Source of the DNA: MM2 sp035460165
GTDB lineage: Bacteria > Pseudomonadota > Gammaproteobacteria > Burkholderiales > Methylophilaceae
NCBI GenBank assembly: GCA_035460165.1
Contig: DATHWW010000009.1
Span: 124,001 to 188,000, forward strand
Direction: 5' to 3'
DNA length: 64,000 nt
Below, in pieces: positions 51,487-60,261 of the stretch (position 1 is the first letter of the stretch; the number at the start of each line of letters is the position of its first letter). The position numbers and the translations under genes were made by a program. Below the pieces are notes generated by a model that did no database searches, was not told the DNA's origin, and was given only the letters and a program-made list of their open reading frames with translations.

Positions 51487-51520
51487 ATCGTAAGGAGCTT
51501 GCATGACAACAGGATGAAAG
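51487..51520 (-). promoter_or_regulatory. Pho box and -10 for the alkaline phosphatase gene
   Basis: On the minus strand, CTTTCATCCTGTTGTCATG (51520-51502) has the two 11-base-spaced half sites of a PhoB box (13 of 14 positions in the two seven-base halves). Nine bases downstream is TACGAT (51492-51487), a fair -10, the usual class of Pho promoter. The gene starts 26 bases after it. Confidence 0.65.
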
Positions 51521-51524
51521 TGCG

Positions 51525-52163
51525 TCAGGTCTTCCAGCGGTCTTCGAACACCAGCGTCTCCAGCGGGATACGGTCGGCCCAGCGTTCCATTTCGAGCATG
51601 GGGCGCGGGTAGAACGCCTCAACATAGCCGAGGCACAGTACGGCGACGGGGTTGGCGCCCTCGGGCATATCTAGCAACTGCGCCAGCTGGACGGGATCGA
51701 ACAGGGACACCCAGCCCATGCCCAGGCCTTCTGCACGGGCGGCTAGCCACAGGTTCTGGATGGCGCAGGAGGCCGAGGCCAGGTCCATCTCAGGCAAGGT
51801 ACGGCGGCCGAATACATGCTTCTCACGGCCGTTGGTCAAGGCAACCACCAGCAGCTCGCCGCATTCCAGGATGCCTTCGACCTTCAGGCGCATGAATTCG
51901 TCCTCGCGCTCGGCCAGTGCGGACGCGGTGGCAACGCGCTCGGCCTCGACCAGTGCGTGGATTTGCGTGCGCAGCGCGCGGTCGGCGATACGGATAAAGC
52001 GCCAGGGCTGCATATAGCCGACGCTGGGCGCGAGGTGGGCAGCCTGCAGCAGCCGCGCCAGTAGCTCCGGCGGCACCGGGTCGGGCAGGAAATGCCGCAT
52101 GTCGCGCCGCTCGGCGATCACGCGGTAAATTGCTTCCTTGTCGGCCTCGCTAAAATCGCTCAT
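51525..52163 (-). CDS. bluB: 5,6-dimethylbenzimidazole synthase BluB
   Basis: A 212-residue nitroreductase-fold flavin destructase that turns reduced FMN and oxygen into the lower ligand of B12. ERRDMRHFLPDPVP, LLQAAHLAPSVGYMQPWRFI and GLGMGWVSLFDP are the BluB signatures. ATG 52163 overlaps the cobB stop by four bases; the frame upstream to 52490 is inside cobB. Its presence implies oxygen-dependent lower-ligand synthesis. Confidence 0.95.
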   Translation of the reverse strand: MSDFSEADKEAIYRVIAERRDMRHFLPDPVPPELLARLLQAAHLAPSVGYMQPWRFIRIADRALRTQIHALVEAERVATASALAEREDEFMRLKVEGILECGELLVVALTNGREKHVFGRRTLPEMDLASASCAIQNLWLAARAEGLGMGWVSLFDPVQLAQLLDMPEGANPVAVLCLGYVEAFYPRPMLEMERWADRIPLETLVFEDRWKT

Positions 52164-53455
52164 GGCAAAAATAGCCGGGCAGCGGCCTGCGGGTTGGACG
52201 GCCAGTAGGCATGCAGGTAAGAAGCGGTCAGTCGTCCGACGCGATAGACCGCTTCGCCCTCGCTGCCGGATTGCTTGATGGCCCTGGTCAATGGCGGTAA
52301 GGCGGTTTCCGTCTTCGAGTAGTGGAAAGTATGGCCGCGCAGCATGCCCTCGGGCAGCTCCACCGCTTGCAGGCCAAGGCCGCCGAGGCGCTTTTGCATC
52401 TTCACTTCGCCCGGCAGCAGGCCCCATAGCGGCACACGACGGCCTTCGGCATCCGTAATCGCTTCGAACATCGCCATCATGCCGCCGCATTCGGCCAGGA
52501 TAGGCATACCCGCCGTCTGCGCCATCAACAGACCGTCGCGCAGGCCGGTATTGGCCGACAGGGTATCGAGATGCAGCTCGGGATAGCCGCCTGGAAAATA
52601 GTAAGCATCCGCCTGCGGCAACGCCCTGTCCGCCAGCGGCGAGAAGAACTCCAGCGTTGCACCCATCGCGGCCAGCAGATCGAGATTGGCGCGATAGATG
52701 AAAGCGAAGGCATGGTCGCGGGCGATCGCGATGCGCGTGTCTTGCAGCAAGCGCGGCTGGCTAGCCGGCTCAGCTGCGGGAAAGGCAACGGCACTCGGCA
52801 TGGGATCTTCATCCATCACCAACGCGTCAGCCAACCGATCCAGCTTGGCATCGAGATCCGGCTGCTCAGCTGCACCCACCAGCCCGAGATGGCGTTCCGG
52901 AAGGGCTGCCTCTGGCGCTTTCGGCAGCCAGCCGAACCAGCGCACTCCTGGCAGAAGGCTGGATTTCAGCATACCGGCATGGCCGGTACTCGCCACACGG
53001 TTGGCGAGTACGCCGGCGAAAGGCAGCGCCGGACGATAGCTTGCCAGTCCCAGAGCCAACGCACCGAAGGTCTGCGCCTGCGCGGAGGCGTCGATCACCG
53101 CCAGCACTGGGATGCCGAAATGCTCTGCCAGGTCGGCACTGCTGGGCGTGCCGTCGAACAGGCCCATCACGCCCTCGATCAGGATCAGGTCAGCCTCGTG
53201 GGCGGCTTCTACCAACAAGCGCCGGCTTTCCTTTTCGCCGATCATCCACAAGTCGAGCTGATAAACCGGGTTGCCGGAAGCACACTCGAGCACGCCAGGA
53301 TCAATGAAATCCGGACCGGTCTTGAATACGCGCACATTCTTGCCCTGACGTGTGAAATAGCGCGCCAAGGCCGCCGTCACGCTGGTTTTACCGGAGCCGG
53401 ATGACGGCGCGGCGATGAGGAGCGCCGGGCACTTAACGGTTGACATAAGCGACAT
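52160..53455 (-). CDS. cobB: Cobyrinic acid a,c-diamide synthase
   Basis: A 431-residue CobB/CbiA amidotransferase. N-terminal ATP-binding domain: LIAAPSSGSGKTSVTAALAR and KTGPDFIDP; C-terminal glutaminase-like domain: FPGGYPELH, AECGGMMAMFEAI (catalytic Cys) and a late HAYWPSNP. Two in-frame ATGs (53455, 53446) are possible. It overlaps cobC and bluB at its two ends. Confidence 0.95.
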   Translation of the reverse strand: MSLMSTVKCPALLIAAPSSGSGKTSVTAALARYFTRQGKNVRVFKTGPDFIDPGVLECASGNPVYQLDLWMIGEKESRRLLVEAAHEADLILIEGVMGLFDGTPSSADLAEHFGIPVLAVIDASAQAQTFGALALGLASYRPALPFAGVLANRVASTGHAGMLKSSLLPGVRWFGWLPKAPEAALPERHLGLVGAAEQPDLDAKLDRLADALVMDEDPMPSAVAFPAAEPASQPRLLQDTRIAIARDHAFAFIYRANLDLLAAMGATLEFFSPLADRALPQADAYYFPGGYPELHLDTLSANTGLRDGLLMAQTAGMPILAECGGMMAMFEAITDAEGRRVPLWGLLPGEVKMQKRLGGLGLQAVELPEGMLRGHTFHYSKTETALPPLTRAIKQSGSEGEAVYRVGRLTASYLHAYWPSNPQAAARLFLP

Positions 53456-53999
53456 TGATATGAGGTCCGGACACGATGAGTTTGGTCACGCCGCCGAAAT
53501 CCAGATGGAAGCCGGGCACATTCTCCAGCGAAAGTTTGAGCGCGTGTGCCAACAGGGCGCGGATCACCCCGGCGTGGGTGATCGCCACGACGGATTGGCC
53601 GGCATGCTTTTCAACACATGCGGCAAAAAATTCGCTGGCGCGCTGATATAAGACCTGAAAAGACTCGCCGCCGGGTGGCGCGTGCTCTACAAAACGCAGC
53701 GCCCAATAATCGAAAATCTCACGCGGAATCGCATCCCAGCGCTGCATTTCCCAATCGCCGAAGTGCAATTCCTTGAGACGCGCATCCTGCTGTGCCTCGC
53801 CCCACGGCAACGCCTCGGCCAAGCGGCGGCAGCGCAATAACGGGCTAGTGTAGAAGCCAGCAGGTTGTACATTGGCCAATTTGTCGCATACCGCAGCAAT
53901 TTCGTCGCCTGCATCCGCGTGCAGATCGAGCTCAGCATGGCCGTAGCAAATACCGGGCTGTATCGCAGGCGTTGTGTGGCGCACCAGGTACAGCTCCAT
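53433..53999 (-). CDS. cobC: Alpha-ribazole phosphatase (histidine phosphatase family)
   Basis: A 188-residue phosphoglycerate-mutase-like enzyme. LYLVRHTTP near the start holds the phosphorylated His; ELHFGDWEMQRWD and VAITHAGVIRALL give the remaining catalytic residues. It removes phosphate from alpha-ribazole-phosphate or from cobalamin-5'-phosphate. ATG 53999 shares one base with the cobS stop; the long frame upstream is a shadow inside cobS. Confidence 0.9.
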   Translation of the reverse strand: MELYLVRHTTPAIQPGICYGHAELDLHADAGDEIAAVCDKLANVQPAGFYTSPLLRCRRLAEALPWGEAQQDARLKELHFGDWEMQRWDAIPREIFDYWALRFVEHAPPGGESFQVLYQRASEFFAACVEKHAGQSVVAITHAGVIRALLAHALKLSLENVPGFHLDFGGVTKLIVSGPHINVAYVNR

Positions 54000-54745
54000 C
54001 AGGCAGCCATTCCCAGCACGCCCAGGTAAAACGCCAGTTCGCACAATTGCTGCATCGCGCCCAGACAGTCCCCGGTATAGCCACCCAGGCGACGCTTGAG
54101 CATCCGGTTGAACCACAGCCAAACCAGCGCCACCGGCACCAGCGCCCAGAGCAGGGATGGGGCGAGTAAAGCCAATGGAGCCAATCCAAATACCGCCGCC
54201 ACCGCCAGCCCGCCTTTGGAAGGGCGCGTCGCAAGCGCCTTGGCCTTGCCGCTGGATCGCACATATTGTTGTGTAGCAATCACCAGAACGGCACAGAAGC
54301 GGCTGAGTGCATGGCCGGCAATGAGAATTACGGGAATCATCGCTTGAGTCAGGTGCGACAGCGTCTGGAATTTGATGAGCAGCGCCATGACCATTGCCAA
54401 TGCACCATAACTGCCGAGCCGGGAATCCTGCATGATGGTGAGCACTTGCTCCTTCTCCCATCCACCACCCAAGCCGTCAGCTGCATCCGCGAGACCATCT
54501 TCGTGGAATGCACCCGTCAGCCATAAAGTTGCGGCCATGCTGGCGAGTACCGCCACTTCCTGCGGGAAAACAAGCTTTGCCGCCAGGTAAGCCGCTGCAG
54601 CCACCAGCCCGACGATGACGCCAACCAAGGGAAAATATCTGGAAGCGCGATTCAGGTCTTCTTCGGTACTTCCCGCCCACCGCGCACAGGGGATGCGGGT
54701 AAAAAACATCAAGGCCGTGAAAAATAGCCGCAATTCATGCCTCAT
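53999..54745 (-). CDS. cobS: Adenosylcobinamide-GDP ribazoletransferase (cobalamin synthase)
   Basis: A 248-residue integral membrane enzyme (about six helices) that joins alpha-ribazole to adenosylcobinamide-GDP. FFTALMFFTRIPC, RASRYFPLVGVIVG and the active-site TGAFHEDGLADAADGLGGG with its Asp residues are diagnostic. ATGA overlap with cobT. Confidence 0.95.
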   Translation of the reverse strand: MRHELRLFFTALMFFTRIPCARWAGSTEEDLNRASRYFPLVGVIVGLVAAAAYLAAKLVFPQEVAVLASMAATLWLTGAFHEDGLADAADGLGGGWEKEQVLTIMQDSRLGSYGALAMVMALLIKFQTLSHLTQAMIPVILIAGHALSRFCAVLVIATQQYVRSSGKAKALATRPSKGGLAVAAVFGLAPLALLAPSLLWALVPVALVWLWFNRMLKRRLGGYTGDCLGAMQQLCELAFYLGVLGMAA

Positions 54746-55794
54746 TGCGCGCTGCGTCCGCTGACGCCGGCGGACTCGAACGAGGCCATTTCATTCAGGA
54801 AATTCACCGCCGCCTGCACCAGCGGATAGGCCAGCGCCGCACCGGTGCCTTCGCCTAGCCGCATATCCAGAGACAGCAACGGCTCGACACCCAGCCAGGC
54901 CAGTTGACGCGCATGCCCCGGTTCGCCGGATTCGTGCGCAAAAACGCAATACTCCTTGATAGCGGGCTGCAGACTAGCCGCCACCAGCAATGCGGAAGTA
55001 GCGATGTAGCCGTCTATCAGCAGCAAAGCACCACGCTGGGCCGCACCCAGCATCGCTCCCGCCATCATCGCGATTTCAAAGCCGCCGAAGGTAGCCAGAA
55101 CATCCAATGGATCATTACCTGTGTTGTGCCGGGCAATCGCTTCAGCCAGCAAGGCACGCTTCTTTTGCAAACCGGCATCGTCCAGCCCGGTGCCGCGACC
55201 GACGCATTGCTCCAGCGGCAAACCGCAGAGTTTGCTGGTGATGATGGCAGCAGACGAGGTATTGCCGATGCCCATCTCGCCAAATCCCAGCACATTGCTG
55301 CCTTGAGCGATTTCCTGCGCGGCCAGTGCCGCACCGTGCGTGATGGCAGCCTCACACTCTTCGCACGTCATCGCCACATCTTCTAGAAAATTACGCGTGC
55401 CAAAACCGATCTTGGCGTCGATCAAACCTTCGATGCCGCCGAATTCGTAATTGACGCCGGCATCCACCACACGCACCGCCATGCCGTTCTGGCGTGCAAA
55501 AACGTTAATGGCTGCGCCGCCGCCGAGAAAGTTGAGCACCATCTGCCGCGTTACCTCCTGCGGAAACGGACTAACGCCCGCGGTCGCGACGCCATGATCA
55601 CCGGCAAATACCAGCATCACCGGCTGCGTCAGCTTCGGCGATAGCGTCCCTTGAATCTGACCGATTTGCAGCGCCAGCCTTTCCAGACGGCCGAGCGCGC
55701 CCAGCGGCTTGGTCTTGCCGTCGATTTTTGACTGCAATCGGCCCTTGATGTCAGCCTCAAGAGAAGGAATAGAGATATCGCTAGCTAACGCCAT
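54742..55794 (-). CDS. cobT: Nicotinate-nucleotide-dimethylbenzimidazole phosphoribosyltransferase
   Basis: A 350-residue enzyme that makes alpha-ribazole-phosphate from the lower ligand. KTKPLGALGRLERLALQIG, VFAGDHGVATAGVSPFPQEVT, GEMGIGNTSSAAI and the late MRLGEGTGAALAYPL with the catalytic Glu are conserved. First gene of cobT-cobS-cobC-cobB-bluB, all overlapping. No B12 box is seen in the 157 bases between it and tRNA-Phe. Confidence 0.96.
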   Translation of the reverse strand: MALASDISIPSLEADIKGRLQSKIDGKTKPLGALGRLERLALQIGQIQGTLSPKLTQPVMLVFAGDHGVATAGVSPFPQEVTRQMVLNFLGGGAAINVFARQNGMAVRVVDAGVNYEFGGIEGLIDAKIGFGTRNFLEDVAMTCEECEAAITHGAALAAQEIAQGSNVLGFGEMGIGNTSSAAIITSKLCGLPLEQCVGRGTGLDDAGLQKKRALLAEAIARHNTGNDPLDVLATFGGFEIAMMAGAMLGAAQRGALLLIDGYIATSALLVAASLQPAIKEYCVFAHESGEPGHARQLAWLGVEPLLSLDMRLGEGTGAALAYPLVQAAVNFLNEMASFESAGVSGRSAQ

Positions 55795-55951
55795 GAAAGA
55801 ATCCGGAAAATACGGCGGAGGTAATTTGGGAAAGTGGTTTGTACCTTACCGAACGAGCGGAGTCAAACGAGCGAATAGAAATTTCTTTTGCCAGTTGCGA
55901 CGAGTTTGCTATAATCCCGCCTCCTGACGCCCTCACCGGGCAGCAGGATGT

Positions 55952-56027
55952 GGCCAGGTAGCTCAGTTGGTAGAGCAGCGGATTGAAAATCCGCGTGTCG
56001 ACGGTTCGATTCCGCCCCTGGCCACCA
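55952..56027 (+). tRNA. tRNA-Phe (GAA)
   Basis: A 76-base cloverleaf: seven-pair acceptor stem (GGCCAGG/CCUGGCC), D arm with AGTTGGTA, anticodon stem GCGGA/TCCGC around TTGAAAA giving anticodon GAA, T arm with TTCGATT, and encoded CCA. The TTGAAAA anticodon loop is normal for tRNA-Phe. Confidence 0.97.
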
Positions 56028-56053
56028 GGATTCGATTCAATAGAATCAATAAC

Positions 56054-56083
56054 AAAAGCCCAGCCCCGTGCTGGGCTTTTGTT
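56054..56083 (+). terminator. Terminator after tRNA-Phe
   Basis: An 11-pair stem (56054-56064 with 56070-56080), five-base loop, with the stem's own A and T runs (AAAA and TTTT), making it potentially bidirectional. Confidence 0.85.
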
Positions 56084-56635
56084 TGATTCTGATACTTTTC
56101 TGACAATCCTATTCGTGAGCCATTGCCGCTGATTGCGGGCATCGAAAAAGATTTCGCCTGACCTCGCATTTTGCCCTGCGCCCCGAGCTATACCGCAACT
56201 TCGACAGGGGAGTGTAATATATTGCAGAATCTCGAGCACCACTCTCTCGACTTCCAACTAGGAGATGCACCATGCCCAAACTTTATCAGGACGGCAAGGA
56301 CTGCAGCATGTTCTGACGCTCATGAGAAACGGATTCCGGTCTGCATAAAATCAGTTGGGCCTCCTCACAGTCTCGAGCAAAAATGTTTCTAAAACCAATA
56401 TGGTATGGCACAATAATGTCCGTCCTTAGATTCAGATAATTCCCTATTCTGCACCTACATCTCGAAACTTCTGGCTGCGCTTGCTGGCCGTTAAAGAACA
56501 CCAGCGATAACGTACGAACACCTTAAGAATATAAAAATCAATGGCAACCGACGAGCTGAGTTTCAGCAAAACATCCTGCCCCAGAAGTTCACGTGCATGA
56601 TAATTCCGATAAAAATTGGACAGGGAATTTAAACA
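56084..56635. other. AT-richer spacer between tRNA-Phe and the polysaccharide cluster
   Basis: About 550 bases without a convincing full gene. It contains one short frame with a ribosome site (56272-56316). I looked for an ops/JUMPstart element and an integrase remnant and saw neither. The promoter of the polysaccharide genes is probably here, but I cannot point to it. Confidence 0.6.
56272..56316 (+). CDS. Possible 14-codon peptide or truncated gene start
   Basis: ATG with AGGAG at 56260-56264 opens MPKLYQDGKDCSMF then TGA. The start signal is better than chance, but the peptide has no known relative. It could be a leader peptide, the 5' end of a gene destroyed by a past insertion, or chance. 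Confidence 0.25.
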   Translation: MPKLYQDGKDCSMF

Positions 56636-58111
56636 TTGCCCTCCAATCAAAATCAAACTGTAATTCAGCCAGTTATTTTATGTGGTGGCTCGGGCTCACG
56701 CCTCTGGCCCTTATCCCGCTCCGGATTTCCTAAGCAGTTTCTATGCCTGACGGGCAAGGAAAGTTTGTTCCAGCTTGCCGTCAAACGTCTCTCTGGTTTA
56801 GGTTCCGCGAATATCAACATTACTGCTCCGCTGATAGTTACAAGGGAAGAGCATCGCTTTCTGGCGTTGGAGCAACTCCGCGAAACCGGCATCGCTTCCG
56901 AGGCCTTCCTCCTTGAGCCCGCCGGTCGCAATACCGCACCCGCCTTGACGCTAGCAGCCCTTGCTGCCATTGAGTCGGGTAATGATCCCATTTTAGTGGT
57001 AAGTCCCTCCGATCAGACTGTAGCTGATATTTCCGCCTTCACTATAGCCATGCAGACAGCCATCAAAGAGGCTGCCGCAGGAGCGATTGTCATTTTTGGA
57101 GTAACCCCTGATCGGCCCGAAGCGGGTTATGGCTATATTCAAGCTCAGGTAGTTGATCATTCCATGGGAAAGTCTTTAGACGTAAAACGCTTTATTGAAA
57201 AACCCGATGTTGCTACAGCACAATTCTATGTCGACTCAAAGAATTACTACTGGAATGCTGGTATGTTTGTTATGCGAGCGTCCGTTTGGCTCGAGGCTCT
57301 AACAATCTTTAGACCGGACATGGCCAGATTGACCGGAGAATCTTGGTCATTACGAAAAGTTGACCGCAAAACGACCCCAAACTTCATTCGTCCAAGTAAT
57401 TCAGAGTTTACTGCCATCCCTAGTGAATCCGTTGACTATGCAGTTATGGAGCACTGTCCAGGTAGCCGATTCAAAATCAAAATGGTTCCCCTTGATGCTG
57501 GATGGAATGACCTAGGGTCCTGGGATGCAATTTGGAACGTCCTGCCTAAGGACATTGAGGGAAATGCTCATCAAGGAGATGTACTATCCATCGATACCAG
57601 CAATACTCTTGTGCAAGCCAGCAGCCGCCTAGTGAGCCTAGTAGGAGTCCAAGACCTTGTCATAATCGAAACACCCGACGCTATCTTGATAGCGGACAAA
57701 TCTGGTTGCCAGAAAGTCAAACAAATCGTCAGCACCTTAAGCACACAAAATCGTCAAGAGTACACCCTCCACCGCAAAGTGCATCGCCCATGGGGATGGT
57801 ATGACAGTATTGATGAAGGTTATCGATTCAAGGTCAAGCGAATTCAGGTCAATCCTAAAGCAAGTTTGAGTCTGCAAAAGCATCACCACCGTGCCGAACA
57901 CTGGATAGTCGTGAAAGGTACTGCTGAAATAACTTGTGGTGAGAAAACAATCATGCTCGGGGAGAACCAATCCACCTACATTCCCATGGGTGAAATACAC
58001 CGGCTAGCAAATCCCGGCGATACTCCTTTAGAAATTATCGAAGTACAGTCTGGTAATTACTTGGAAGAGGACGATATCGTGAGATATGAAGACAATTACG
58101 GCCGCTATTAA
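56636..58111 (+). CDS. manC: Mannose-1-phosphate guanylyltransferase / mannose-6-phosphate isomerase
   Basis: A 491-residue bifunctional enzyme. The nucleotidyltransferase domain (about 1-350) starts VILCGGSGSRLWPLSRSGFPKQFL, and the C-terminal cupin isomerase domain (about 375-485) has RPWGWYDSIDEGYRFKVKRI and LQKHHHRAEHW metal ligands. It makes GDP-mannose, the substrate of Gmd below. A TTG start is used because there is no ATG before the first strand; AGGGA lies about ten bases upstream. Confidence 0.94.
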   Translation: MPSNQNQTVIQPVILCGGSGSRLWPLSRSGFPKQFLCLTGKESLFQLAVKRLSGLGSANINITAPLIVTREEHRFLALEQLRETGIASEAFLLEPAGRNTAPALTLAALAAIESGNDPILVVSPSDQTVADISAFTIAMQTAIKEAAAGAIVIFGVTPDRPEAGYGYIQAQVVDHSMGKSLDVKRFIEKPDVATAQFYVDSKNYYWNAGMFVMRASVWLEALTIFRPDMARLTGESWSLRKVDRKTTPNFIRPSNSEFTAIPSESVDYAVMEHCPGSRFKIKMVPLDAGWNDLGSWDAIWNVLPKDIEGNAHQGDVLSIDTSNTLVQASSRLVSLVGVQDLVIIETPDAILIADKSGCQKVKQIVSTLSTQNRQEYTLHRKVHRPWGWYDSIDEGYRFKVKRIQVNPKASLSLQKHHHRAEHWIVVKGTAEITCGEKTIMLGENQSTYIPMGEIHRLANPGDTPLEIIEVQSGNYLEEDDIVRYEDNYGRY

Positions 58112-58141
58112 AGTGAATCGACCCTCATGAAAAGGAAGAAT

Positions 58142-59113
58142 ATGCGAGTTGCAAACAGAAAAAGAATATTGGTGACAGGTGGCGCAGGGTTTGTCGGCGC
58201 ACATCTGTGCGAACGTCTTATCAGGGATGGGTGTGATGTTTTATGTGTTGACAACTTTTATAGTGGAACCAAAGATAATATTGCCCACCTGATGAATAAT
58301 CCATGCTTTGAGCTAATGCGCCACGATGTAACGTTTCCTCTCTATGTTGAGGTCGACGAAATATACAACCTGGCTTGCCCAGCCTCTCCAGTTCATTATC
58401 AGTGGGATCCAGTTCAGACCACCAAGACAAGCGTGCATGGTGCAATCAACATGTTGGGGCTGGCAAAAAGGGTCAAGGCAAAAATCTTGCAGGCATCCAC
58501 CAGCGAAGTTTACGGAGATCCTGAGGCACACCCGCAACGAGAAGATTATTGGGGTCATGTCAATCCGATTGGGCTGAGATCTTGCTATGATGAAGGCAAA
58601 CGTTGTGCGGAAACCTTATTCTTTGACTATTATCGTCAACATAAATTGGATATTCGGGTTGCACGAATATTCAACACCTACGGCCCTAAAATGCACCCCA
58701 AGGATGGCCGTGTTGTTTCAAACTTCATTGTTCAAGCTTTAAACGATCAAGACATTACTATTTTTGGAGATGGGAGTCAGACGCGAAGCTTTCAGTTCGT
58801 TGATGATTTAATTGAAGGAATGATTCGCCTGATGACGAACAATGCAGGCTTCGTTGGCCCAGTAAATATCGGCAACCCGGTTGAGTTCACTATCAGGGAG
58901 CTTGCTGAAATGGTGTTGCGGATGATTCCGGAGAGTAAAAGCCAATTAACTTTCAAACCTCTGCCTTCGGATGACCCTGTTCAGCGCAAACCCGACATCA
59001 CATTGGCCAGACAAAATCTTGATTGGGAACCAAAAATCCCCTTAGAAGAGGGTCTTTTGAAGACTATCGATTATTTCAAATCACTGCTTGATCAGCGAAC
59101 TGCCACTCACTAG
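58142..59113 (+). CDS. UDP-glucuronate decarboxylase (UDP-xylose synthase)
   Basis: A 323-residue extended short-chain dehydrogenase. NAD motif VTGGAGFVGAHL, then IYNLACPASPVHYQ, STSEVYGDPEAHPQ and the catalytic Tyr-Lys in SCYDEGKRCAE are the UXS signature; GRVVSNFIVQAL and DGSQTRSFQFVDDL follow. It converts UDP-glucuronate to UDP-xylose. The start at 58142 has AAAGGAAG just upstream; the ATG at 58127 would contain that site and is less likely. Confidence 0.92.
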   Translation: MRVANRKRILVTGGAGFVGAHLCERLIRDGCDVLCVDNFYSGTKDNIAHLMNNPCFELMRHDVTFPLYVEVDEIYNLACPASPVHYQWDPVQTTKTSVHGAINMLGLAKRVKAKILQASTSEVYGDPEAHPQREDYWGHVNPIGLRSCYDEGKRCAETLFFDYYRQHKLDIRVARIFNTYGPKMHPKDGRVVSNFIVQALNDQDITIFGDGSQTRSFQFVDDLIEGMIRLMTNNAGFVGPVNIGNPVEFTIRELAEMVLRMIPESKSQLTFKPLPSDDPVQRKPDITLARQNLDWEPKIPLEEGLLKTIDYFKSLLDQRTATH

Positions 59114-59165
59114 GTTTAGCAGGTAAGTCAATAATCATTGTTGGAAATTAAATTTGAGGATGTCT

Positions 59166-60260
59166 ATGGATGGAGAAAAAACTAAGAAAGCACTTATTAC
59201 TGGGGTTACAGGCCAGGATGGAGCTTACTTGGCAGAGTTGCTACTAGACAAAGGATACGAAGTGCATGGGATCAAGCGCAGAACATCGCTTTTTAACACT
59301 GACCGTATCGATCACCTCTTTCATGACGCACACGATCCAGGCAAGCCGTTTCATTTACATCATGGAGATATGACTGACTCTTCTTCGCTCGTACGTATCA
59401 TCCAGCAGGTACAGCCTGACGAAATTTACAATCTTGCTGCCCAGTCTCATGTAGCGGTCAGTTTTGAAGAGCCCGAGTACACGGCCAACTCCGACGCCCT
59501 TGGTGTTTTGCGCATACTGGAAGCGATCCGTATCCTTGGTCTGGAAAAGAAAACCCGTTTTTATCAGGCTAGCACCTCAGAGCTATACGGGCTTGTCCAA
59601 GAGGTTCCGCAGAAGGAAACCACACCTTTTTACCCTAGGAGCCCCTATGCGGTTGCGAAGCTCTATGGATACTGGATTGTCGTTAATTACCGCGAGGCAT
59701 ACGGGATGTATGCATGTAACGGTATCCTGTTTAACCACGAGTCCCCAATCCGAGGGGAAACTTTTGTAACGCGTAAGATCACGCGGGCCTTGGCACGCAT
59801 CAAGCTTGGTCTGCAAAATTGCCTCTATCTCGGCAATCTCAATGCCAAGAGGGATTGGGGACATGCACGAGACTATGTGGAAATGCAGTGGCTCATGATG
59901 CAACAGGAAAGCCCGGATGATTTCGTTATAGCTACTGGTATCCAATACAGTGTGCGTGAGTTCGTCGAAGCCGCTGCAGAAGAAATTGGCATGAAGATTA
60001 ATTGGCAGGGCGGAGGAGTTGATGAAGTCGGCTATTTTGGAGGCAAGCCGGTAGTCCGCGTCGATCCGCGCTACTTCCGGCCTACGGAGGTTGAAACTCT
60101 GCTGGGCGATGCCACCAAAGCCAGGGAAAAACTGGGCTGGGTGCCGCGCACCAGCTTCAAGGAATTGGTTGCCGAGATGGTGCGAGAAGATCTCAAGTCT
60201 GCCGAGCGTGATGAGCTCGTGAAGAAGCATGGATTCAATGCCTATAACTTCAACGAGTAA
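59166..60260 (+). CDS. gmd: GDP-mannose 4,6-dehydratase
   Basis: A 364-residue enzyme giving GDP-4-keto-6-deoxymannose. GVTGQDGAYLAELLL is the NADP motif; QASTSELYG and SPYAVAKLYGYW carry the Thr, Glu, Tyr and Lys of the active site; LFNHESPIRGETFVTRKI is family-specific. The ATG at 59166 lies five bases after GAGGA (59156-59160); 59160 is an alternative. Its product feeds the next two enzymes. Confidence 0.96.
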   Translation: MDGEKTKKALITGVTGQDGAYLAELLLDKGYEVHGIKRRTSLFNTDRIDHLFHDAHDPGKPFHLHHGDMTDSSSLVRIIQQVQPDEIYNLAAQSHVAVSFEEPEYTANSDALGVLRILEAIRILGLEKKTRFYQASTSELYGLVQEVPQKETTPFYPRSPYAVAKLYGYWIVVNYREAYGMYACNGILFNHESPIRGETFVTRKITRALARIKLGLQNCLYLGNLNAKRDWGHARDYVEMQWLMMQQESPDDFVIATGIQYSVREFVEAAAEEIGMKINWQGGGVDEVGYFGGKPVVRVDPRYFRPTEVETLLGDATKAREKLGWVPRTSFKELVAEMVREDLKSAERDELVKKHGFNAYNFNE

Positions 60261-60261
60261 A

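Noticed and set aside
53999..54461. Upstream extension of cobC as a fusion protein
   Set aside because: The extension is out-of-frame cobS; the histidine phosphatase begins at 53999 with its own motif.
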